Positions 24,071 through 64,000 of a DNA stretch of 64,000 bases are shown one piece after another. Source of the stretch: Dendrolimus kikuchii (lineage: Eukaryota > Arthropoda > Insecta > Lepidoptera > Lasiocampidae); assembly GCA_019925095.2 (NCBI GenBank), contig CM034395.1, positions 11,143,713 to 11,207,712 of the forward strand. Direction: 5' to 3'. Numbering within the stretch: the first letter of the stretch is position 1; each line of letters starts with the position of its first letter. Made by a program: the position numbers and the translations under genes. Under the pieces are notes generated by a model. That model searched no databases. It was not told where the DNA came from and was given only the letters and a program-made list of their open reading frames with translations.

Positions 24071-24229
24071 GTTCACATCAGAAACCAAAAAATAATTATT
24101 TAACCGACGTCTTTCTACAACATCTTGAGGTCAGTGCCAAGTAAAACATAAAAGAACAACAAATTTAGTAGACTAGACTTCAAGATTTTGTAGAAACAAG
24201 TCGGTTAAATATTATTTTTTGATGTGAAG
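24071..24229. mobile_element. Fold-back (inverted repeat) element, family G copy 1
   Basis: The left arm (24071-24128) and right arm (24175-24229) are imperfect inverted repeats around TTAACCGAC / GTCGGTTAA, with CTACAACATCTTGAGGTC near the loop. The loop-side sequence is related to the hairpin element at 48.0 kb. Confidence 0.65.
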
Positions 24230-24289
24230 TTGGTTTTATTTTTGTATTTTTTTTTTACTTTTTAGTTGCGCAGATACTTCAATATCTTT

Positions 24290-25045
24290 AGAAATAATAT
24301 ATTAAGCTGTAGAAATTGTACTACCGACACGCATGTACAAATTTGCCATCTTACTCTTCGGTGTATATGCTCGTCAACAAGGGGGTTACTCTCGGTTTCC
24401 CTGCGATACACTAATCAAATCCTGAATTGGTGACCATCTCAGGAGTATATACTTACGAATAAATAAAAAAATCAAAATCGATCCACAAGTAACGGAGATA
24501 TCGTGTAGCAATTTTCGAGTGTTTCTCTCGCATTCCCTGAGAACCACTCATTAGATCTTGACTTGGTGACTATGGGACCATCTTGGGAGTATCTCCCGAA
24601 TAAAAAGACAATTTGAAAATCGGTCCACAATTGACGGAGAAATCACTTAATATACATACAAAAAAAATAGGCAGCTGTAGAAAGTGTATTACTGGCACGC
24701 GTATACAACAGCTTTTTTCCAAGAGTTTAGGCGTACGGGGTTCTTTAATAAGGGTTATTATCGATTTCCCTGGGATCTACTCATCAGGTCCTGACTTGGT
24801 AATCATGGGACTACCTCGATCGGTTTACAATTGACGGAGATATCGTGTTAAGAAGAAGTCGGTTAACAATTTTCGTGGCTTTCTCTGATTTCCTAGAATC
24901 CAGTCATGGTGACTATGGGACCAAATAGAGAGTATAAATTACTTTCGATTAAAAAAATATTCGAAAATCGGTCCACAATTGCCAGAGAAATCAAGTAACA
25001 CACAAAAAAAACCTAGAGATGAATTGATAACCTCTTCCTTTTAGA
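24290..25045. repeat. Degenerate tandem repeat array (about 3 units)
   Basis: Recurring blocks: AAATCGGTCCACAATTG followed by (A)CGGAGA(A/T)ATC, then TTGGTGACTATGGGACCA, at about 24.42-24.65, 24.78-24.85 and 24.90-24.99 kb, with GAAGTCGGTT near the right side. No ORF. Confidence 0.6.
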
Positions 25046-26382
25046 AGTCGGTCTAAAATAGTAATTCGTTTAATTTTACTTTGCGTCTTAATGCATATTT
25101 GTTAAAATGTTTCAGCGTCTGTGAAGAGCTAATAGAAAACAGTCCTAAAGAAATTCTCGAAAAGATGCAACATAAATTCCAGTCATTGTAAAAATATGTA
25201 TGTCTTCTTAAAAATGTCTGCCGTAATTTTTTCCCTGAATTCATGCGATGCTAAAAGTTCGACTCTTTGTATATTAAAGGTGTTTTGAAAAAAACATTTT
25301 GAATGTCAACAATGGAGCAAGAAAAACAGTTGACAAAAGCGATTTTGCTGTTTTCATTTACTTTCCATTATTCTTTAACTCATTTGTCATTCTTTTCTCT
25401 CCGCCCGCGGCGCATAAAGAAGAAGAATGACGGTTGTTTATATTTACGCAGCTAAGTGACTACGACAAAAATAAGAAACATTCGCGGCAAATGAGATTTA
25501 ACGGCTGTTGTTTGGTGTGAGCAAAGAGAGTTCAAACGCCCCTAATGGTAGCTACTTAAAAATACGCAGATTTCTTTCGCACTCTCATATACGATTTATA
25601 TGTTCTATTAGTAGGTGCATAAAAGAATAGATATACATTATATTATGACGATGAAATTGTTTATCTACATGATAAGAGGAACGTATAAAAAAAGTATAAA
25701 CGAAATCTATGTGAAGAAAAGCGTCAAATGAAATAAACCTTTTTTTTTAAGTTGTGTGTGGGTATTTATGTAGTATACACGTGGTTTGCGTCAGTTTGGT
25801 TAGTAGTAACGTATTCACTCGAACCTAATACACGTTTTTACGTACTAATTCGATTATTGAATATTAAATTCTCATAACACATTGTGGCGCGATCGGCTTT
25901 CTTTAGCCGGCTTCACTCTGAGAACTCCGGGCGAGGTCTACCTATTTTATCCGTCTGGGATCTAGATGTATACAAATAAAAAAATGTTTGTATGCCTTTG
26001 CGTTCCTAAACCGTTTATCAGATTGTGATGAAACTTTGGTAGGGTGTTCTGAGGATACCCGCGAGTGTTTCTGGCGCAACAAACGGAATATACCACCAGA
26101 CAATTTTTACTTTACGTGGCATTGCAACGCATACTGGGTGCACCTAGTATACATAAAAATGGATGGAGATATACATAAATGAAGTAGTTAAACTACAACA
26201 CAGTTCGAGTATTCACTATGAAGTTTAACGACATCTAACGAGGTTTTTAAGCCATAAATGTTACTCTCTATTAACATGTCAACAGTTCGCACAGCGCATC
26301 AATTTCTATACCATAGCAATCATCCATGAAAATTGGTATACGGATATTTGGACACGAAAAATAATTTTCGTGCTATTCATTT
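25046..26382. other. Intergenic DNA; possible regulatory block and TE relic
   Basis: 25330-25560 is non-repetitive and less AT-rich (TCCGCCCGCGGCGCATAAAG). 25955-26165 resembles a Helitron-like internal segment (CCTAAACCGTTTATCAGATT, GATGAAACTTTGGTAGGGTG) and explains the 64-codon frame there. Confidence 0.35.
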
Positions 26383-26505
26383 AGCTATAGATAGATAGAT
26401 AACACTTTATTGCTCACCAAATAAACAATTACAATATTGTCTTGATAAAAATAATAGGCGGCCCTATCGCTTAAGCGATCAATTCAATAATTTGCTTGTA
26501 GATTA
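26383..26505 (-). mobile_element. CR1-like LINE 3' tail
   Basis: Reverse of the 22.9-kb 3' UTR: GATAGATAGATAACACTTTA, TTGCTCACCA, GGCGGCCCTATCGCTTAAGC. It ends in GATA repeats, as CR1-type tails do. Confidence 0.7.
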
Positions 26506-28257
26506 TTCTATTCCGCTCAACCAATCGCCATGAAAATAGTATACATGTGCATGAATCTGTTTGTTTCTTACTTTTTTACGGCTAATCGGTAGAATGGATC
26601 CTAAATTTAGCAAGGAGATAAATTGTATGTTAGCGAAGGATAGACTACCTTTTGTCCGAAAATACAATTTTGAAGGGGGTGGAATAATGACAAATGAAGA
26701 TTCTAGTAACGGCTAGTAGAAACTAAAGATATGATGTTAAGAATGTACACTGTATAACATGGTTCTCTCTTGGTTGGTGTATATGAATTTTAATTGTTTT
26801 CCATGTGAACATGTGAACGCCGAACTTTCGAAAAATTCAGTGCTCGAGTCAACACTTTATTTCACTTTCCACATCTACACAGAATTCCAAACATTGACTT
26901 TACACTTCACTTTGACCTTTACTGGTACACAGATCGCGACATGTTACATCCCTAAACCGTAAGCTAAAATGCTGACGGGATGCTTCATCAGCATCCATAT
27001 ACTTTTCATCCCGGGAGATGGGATAGTTTGTAATATAAAATGAGGTCAATCTTCCGAGGGCAAATAGCACCAACATAAAAATATAATACAAATATTTTAT
27101 CCGATACACCAGTTCGAATAATCGTTTCCAATAAACACTAGACGTTTTTATATTTTTGCTCTAAAACTCACCTTTTTCCGTAAACTATTATTAGTAACTT
27201 CCGCATCTCAAGTGGCGTCATCTTTCAACAGCGAATGTTTGCGGAACAAGATTTTCATAACAATACAACTACATATTTTTGTAATTGTCAGCTATACATC
27301 GTATACATTTACTTACATAGTTTCATATAATCTATTAAAAGATGGCATTTTTACATAAGTATTTTTTTACAATAATTACAGTTCCGTGACATCTATAAAT
27401 ACATATTAGCAGCTATATACACATTTTAGGGCCAACACATGTGTACGTTAAAATTATTAATTCCAGCTGATGGGATTTGTTTCAGACCAATATTACAATG
27501 AGACAAGCAATTTTCAAAACTGTGTAATCTTTAACGTCCAGAGTGGTCAATCAAGCTTAAATGTCCTGTTTACTAAGTCTTGTTAAATTATTATTTACGT
27601 ATCCCGCTACAGAACACTGTAGTGAAAACGTGTAAAAATTTATGAAAATATTTTTTTCAATGCATATAGAATATTGTATAGAAAGAAATAGATAGTACTA
27701 ACTAGGCGAAGGTTTATGTACTCATGATTACAAAATTGTACATATTTATATTATTTGTATATTTTATAATAATTTCGTACTGGAACAAAGCTACATAAAA
27801 TGGCGTAAACAGCGGTAAATATAAGCGTGGTATTCCTTACAGATCTCGCAAATCCTGGAAATGTGTTCACTTCACTATCACTTCCCTGGTTTGAAATTAA
27901 TCACTTAAGTCAGACAAGCTCGCGTCTCGGTGAGATATCGTTAATTTAACATTTAAAACGTTTTTATTCGAGTGGATAATTGCGAGGGGGGTGGTCTTAA
28001 TGGCTCACGTTCGGGCTTTGCAAAGATTGATAGCGCGCTGTTTTGTATTAAAATAGCTGACTAAACCTTTGCATAAGAAAATATACGATCGCCCACAGGA
28101 TTACGTGATTAAATGATCACTTGCATTTTTGCTAAGTTCACGAGTAGTGTCGAACGTAATTTTTATTATGGTCTTTGCGTGTTACGGAACCCTTCAATGT
28201 AGACCACACGTCTACAGTAGTTTACACTCACTTGACTGATTAATTTTACTTTATGAC
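26506..28257. other. Intergenic DNA; possible regulatory block at 27.9-28.1 kb
   Basis: No gene. 27890-28130 (GAGATATCGTTAATTTAAC, GGGGGGTGGTCTTAATGGC, GCAAAGATTGATAGCGCGC) is non-repetitive, with TCF-like and homeodomain-like words. The rest is AT-rich. Confidence 0.35.
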
Positions 28258-28840
28258 TAGTTTTCCCCGCGTGAAAAACCCTATGTAGTAGCTTGTTACT
28301 TACATAAAAATTAAATTTAATTTCTTACATATAAGAATAACAAAGAAACTAAATCCATACAGATTACACAAATGCTCCGCAAAGCATAAAGGCGAGTCGA
28401 AACCACCTGATTTAATAATACAAAATTGACATGTTGTTTATGACCACGTAGGTATTTGTTAGTGAATTAAGAAAACGCGATTGCAGTGCCATCTATTTTG
28501 CTAATTCATCTATTTTAAGGAAACAATGTCATTTAATGGAATAAAATGTATCCTAAGTGCTAAGTGCCTAATTCGAGTTATAAGACAGCAGTATGTCGAG
28601 TTTTATTTGTTCAGTAGTTTCCAAAAAGGAAGCGATCGAAGCGCCATCGTTTTTGGTATTTTCGTTTATGTCATGAAAAGGACGTTATTTATCGGGATAA
28701 AAATTATCCTAAGTTACGCCTCGGGTTATAAGCTAGCTCTATGTCGAGTTTCATATAAATCCGTTCAGTAGTTTTCACGTGATGCTCTAAGGGACAGACA
28801 GAGACAGAAAAAAAACTAAGAATTGCATTTTCGAAATCTT
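28258..28840 (-). mobile_element. Helitron-like element relic
   Basis: Reading minus, it ends CTAG at 28258. GTTTTCCCCGCGTGAAAAAC, ATCGGGATAAAAATTATCC and a GACAGACAGAGACAG run match the family at 8.8 and 48.3 kb. The far boundary and the middle are uncertain. Confidence 0.45.
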
Positions 28841-28923
28841 CCCGTCTGAATTATCCCTCCTGCTTTTTTCCATATTTTTATACGCATTGTATAAACACGA
28901 ACCATTTACAGGTTTATTATATA

Positions 28924-29118
28924 CTAGTGGCCCGGCGCTGTGTCACCCGCGCTCTGTCCCGCTCCCGTGGTAAATAGCCTATGACACTCCCTGTTAACGT
29001 AGCTTAGCTTTCCAATAGTAAAGGAATTTTTAAAATCGGTTTAGTAGATCCAGAGATTACCCCCTACAACTTTACAAACTCACAAACTTTAACTCTTTAT
29101 AATATTAGTAAGTATAGA
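28924..29118 (-). mobile_element. Helitron-like short element
   Basis: The minus strand starts TCTATACTTACTAATATTAT and ends CTAG before T (28924). 195 bp with GTGGCCCGGCGCTGTGTCAC near the 3' end and AATCGGTTTAGTAGATCC inside. Non-coding. Confidence 0.55.
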
Positions 29119-31036
29119 TAGTTTAGATATATATGTTATTTGATGAGTGTAGGCGAATCGATTGTTCATGCGATACCTTTACCATTCACTGGTCGAACAT
29201 ACCTGTTTTATGTAAGCAAGATGTGTTTTGCAACATATGCAAATTAATTATATATACGATATGCGAAACCGAGCACTAAAACGTAAATTTAAATGTTATT
29301 TCAGGTAGCATTTCCACCCTCGTTTCGGGTGCCTTGTTTACAATGTTCGGATAATGTTAGAAAAACAACGATACATTTTGGGGAGGGCTTAGGGGCGCTA
29401 ATCTGATGTTGAGTGAAAAGATTTAGTGTTCACCCGAAGATATTAATCTTCACCGAAATTATTATATAATGCTGTGCGTGTATATAGAGCTTCACTTGCC
29501 AAAAGCCTAAGGGGCGTGTAGGGATAGAAAATCCATTTGTTTATGAATAAGGTATTTTGAATGGTTGAATTTAAATTAGTAGCAAATGGCATGGTAATTA
29601 CAAGTTGTAATATTTTATTTAGGGGTTTCGATTAGATTCTGTAAGCATTAATCTTTGAGATGTTTGCTGTTTAATTACATTGCGTTTCATTTATTTAATA
29701 AAATGTATATTTATCCGGTATTAGTTATGTATAATGGAGGTCTGCTGAAGTCTTATGTAGTTTATCGTACAATGACACTAATATATGTATATAAGTGAAA
29801 TGTTTTTGTTTATTCTTGTTCACGGCCTTGTGACTCATTCGAGTATCATGAAATTTTGTGTACATTTAATTAGTATGTATCAATAACAAGGATATAAATA
29901 TAATACTTTTTAAATCGAATAATGGGATAGTTTCAGCGGGATAGTGATTCTACAATAACTTCATGAGAGCTAATTGAATGATCCTGATCGACGGGAAAAT
30001 CGTTATTTGAGTACATTCGGTAAAGGGGACAAATATAAACTGCTTTTATCCTAAAACTGGGACACTTTGTATGCGATTTGAATGAAATTAAAATTTATTT
30101 TTACGGTTTACTTCCTTCATATTGATGATATTCAAGCCTATTTCTTTTTGATAAAATAAAAAGGTATCATGTAATCAAATACTGGTAATCTGGAGCTTAA
30201 TTTGACGTTGGATTTAATTATATAATTGATTTTACTTCTCAGTAAATTAAAAAAATGATAATTTCTTTATTCTTTTTAGTAAATAAAAAGTTAATACAAA
30301 GCTATAAAATAGAGATATATAAAGGCGAGCTTAACCCTAATAATATTTCATTACGAATGTACCGATATATCGATGTACCAGTTTTAAATGTGGCACTTAG
30401 GATTTTATATTAAAAATGACTTCATTTAACACGTTCTCAACTTCTTATTGTGATATGTATTGCCATGTTTGCAATATCGCGTGCGAGACAACACACGGGC
30501 CCAGCAATGGGAGTTCACTATAAAAGTATATTGCTATCCGATAACGGAATGATATTGGAATTCCTATGCGAGCAAATGGAAAAAAGTGTGCATAAAACCA
30601 TTTGTTCCAACAATGGAAGTACATTGCTGGCACTTTAAGTAAGATAGTGAGAGAGATCTAATTTAGAGTGTAAATTAGGTTTTCTTTTTTAAATTAAGCT
30701 TTCCTGTCCTGTTTCTTTACCTTTTTTAACATTCAACAGATTAGAAATGCTATACTTATTATCATACACCCGATAAATTCGGGTCGGTCCAAATATCTAT
30801 TACATAAAGGTAAATTATACGGTCTATGAAATATCTAGTATATTCATCAAATATTCAAAATCGGCTCATATTAAAATAAAGAATGAACAAACATACAAAA
30901 ATTAAAACATTTATAAAGTGGTAAGTAAATAATAAAGTTATTAAATAATTTTCAATGATATGGCACAAGTAGAGAAGAAATCTACTAAAATAAATGAAGT
31001 TCAATGTAAACAGGTATATATAGATTATAAAATAAG
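29119..31036. other. Intergenic DNA beyond the 3' end of timeout
   Basis: AT-rich. Small complementary frames at 30445-30638 are unsupported. Nothing recognised. Confidence 0.4.
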
Positions 31037-31042
31037 TTTATT
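31037..31042 (-). terminator. Polyadenylation signal of timeout
   Basis: AATAAA on the minus strand, 59 bases past the stop codon. It is the nearest canonical hexamer, so the 3' UTR would be very short, under about 100 bases. Confidence 0.6.
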
Positions 31043-31100
31043 TCTAATATTTGTTTTACAGGATTACAATTTATAACTAAAACATTTTTCTCTTAGAATG

Positions 31101-62940
<31,840 letters not shown>

Positions 62941-63084
62941 CTGCAAATAGCAGTTTCCGTTGAATCCATAATATTAACATTACCTAAATGGAGTCCGCTA
63001 TCTCGCCCACGTGTTAGCACATTTGTGAAGATATAATTTGATAGAATTTACTTACCATAATTTTATAAATCAAAAGTCAAAAAA

Positions 63085-63190
63085 CTGTCTAAGTGGTGCA
63101 CGCTACTATGCCAGGATTAGAATCCGCGACATTTGAAACGCGAGTTTGAGACCCGAGATTTACTTATTAACTACCAAGATACCACGGCTA
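63085..63190 (-). mobile_element. tRNA-derived SINE head
   Basis: Minus strand: GTGGTATCTTGGTAGTTAA (A-box region), then GCGGATTCTAATCCTGGC (B box). Sense to timeout. Confidence 0.6.
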
Positions 63191-63549
63191 ATTAACCTTT
63201 ATATTTGATAATGTGTAAGAGGAACAAACAAACATACAAAGAAAGTTACTTTCGGATTTATATATTAGTAGTATGGATGAATGAGGAAAATAAAAGTACT
63301 ATTAAATATTTTCGCAGTTTCATACTTTGTTACGACGACACATACATACTTAAATAACCGGTATGAACAAACTTTTATCCCATAAAATAAGAATGCTTCA
63401 GCCGGATACATATTTTCCACGTTACGCGAGCGAAAACACGTGGAAATCCCCAATGAAAAATTAATGTGAATATGAATTTATTTGTTGTTTACTTGTTCCA
63501 AATTCAAGACTATTTACATACATATAATATAAAAAAAACTTAAAATTTG

Positions 63550-63668
63550 ATAGATAGATAGATAACACTTTATTGTACACCATTACAGAAAACTTACGAA
63601 CTAGTATTATACTAATTGTGTACAAAGGTCTTATCGCTAAGAAGCGATCTCTTCCAGACAACCCGTGG
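63550..63668 (-). mobile_element. CR1-like LINE 3' tail
   Basis: GATAGATAGATAGATAACAC, TTTATTGTACACC, GGTCTTATCGCTAAGAAGCG and ATCTCTTCCAGACAACC: reverse of the 22.9-kb 3' UTR, with a GATA tail. Confidence 0.75.
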
Positions 63669-64000
63669 CGAGAATGTTGCTGATTAGGTAAGTACTTAAA
63701 ATAAATTATATCCCAGAAAATATTTCTAGAGAATAGGGAACTGTAATTGACGAGGGCGACGTATGTATGATATGAAAAGTAAGAATAGGGAATATAGTTT
63801 TAGATACTATCTTTTAGTAATTTAATAGTCTTAAAATATAGCTTTGATAGAACTATTAAAATTTAGCATCAAAATATATACTTCAGGACTACATACAATC
63901 ATACACTCACGTCACACAAGAACATAGGCATTTTGTAAGCTAATAAACAGTCTGTGTTAATAGGTGGTCCATGACGTCAGCGATTCAGTCAATAACTTTT

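Larger units (their letters stand above)
62941..64000. other. Intron upstream of visible exon 1
   Basis: No further timeout exon was found on the minus strand up to the right edge. It holds a SINE relic and a CR1-like tail (listed separately); 63670-64000 is AT-rich with nothing recognised. Confidence 0.5.

Noticed and set aside
63670..64000. Search for the next upstream timeout exon
   Set aside because: No minus-strand frame with TIMELESS-like sequence and splice sites was found before the edge.

Overview
The window looks like nuclear DNA of a moth or butterfly. It is AT-rich, its one recognisable host gene is broken into short exons with canonical GT/AG introns, and the rest is dense in repeat types familiar from Lepidoptera: Helitron-like elements with 5'-TC and CTAG-3' ends, tRNA-derived SINEs, RTE- and CR1-like LINE tails, mariner relics, PIF/Harbinger-type MITEs with TTA target duplications and a 4-bp-TSD solo LTR. 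The species cannot be named from the sequence.

Right half (about 31.0-62.9 kb, minus strand): the 3' two thirds of timeout (tim2), the insect orthologue of mammalian TIMELESS, a replication-fork protection and checkpoint protein that is distinct from the insect clock gene timeless. Fifteen exons were assembled by eye. All splice sites are GT/AG, the reading frame is continuous through every junction, and 769 residues plus a stop at 31101 are encoded. The 5' exons lie beyond the right edge. The visible protein contains the end of the N-terminal TIMELESS domain, the central conserved block, two Myb-like repeats, the C-terminal region that matches the PARP1-binding segment of human TIMELESS, and an acidic/basic tail.

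The introns are full of mobile DNA. They contain three antisense copies of a poly(A)-tailed SINE-like repeat, tRNA-derived SINEs, RTE and CR1 tails, a mariner relic, a solo LTR, a long inverted-repeat MITE at 40.4-40.9 kb, a near-perfect hairpin element at 48.0-48.3 kb, and a PIF-type MITE at 58.3-59.1 kb. That last MITE contains four consecutive perfect inverted repeats, each with a 4-nt loop, which is the most unusual structure in the window.

Left half (1-31 kb): no host gene could be supported. It is intergenic DNA downstream of timeout, made of transposon relics (an R1-like reverse transcriptase fragment, a PIF MITE that keeps the start of a MADF/Myb-like ORF, a mariner transposase pseudogene, LINE tails and Helitron-like elements), a compound microsatellite, a cluster of ACGCGCG motifs, and several non-repetitive blocks of mixed composition that could be regulatory DNA.

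All homology statements come from recognising motifs by eye; no database search was run. Repeat boundaries are approximate unless target duplications are given.
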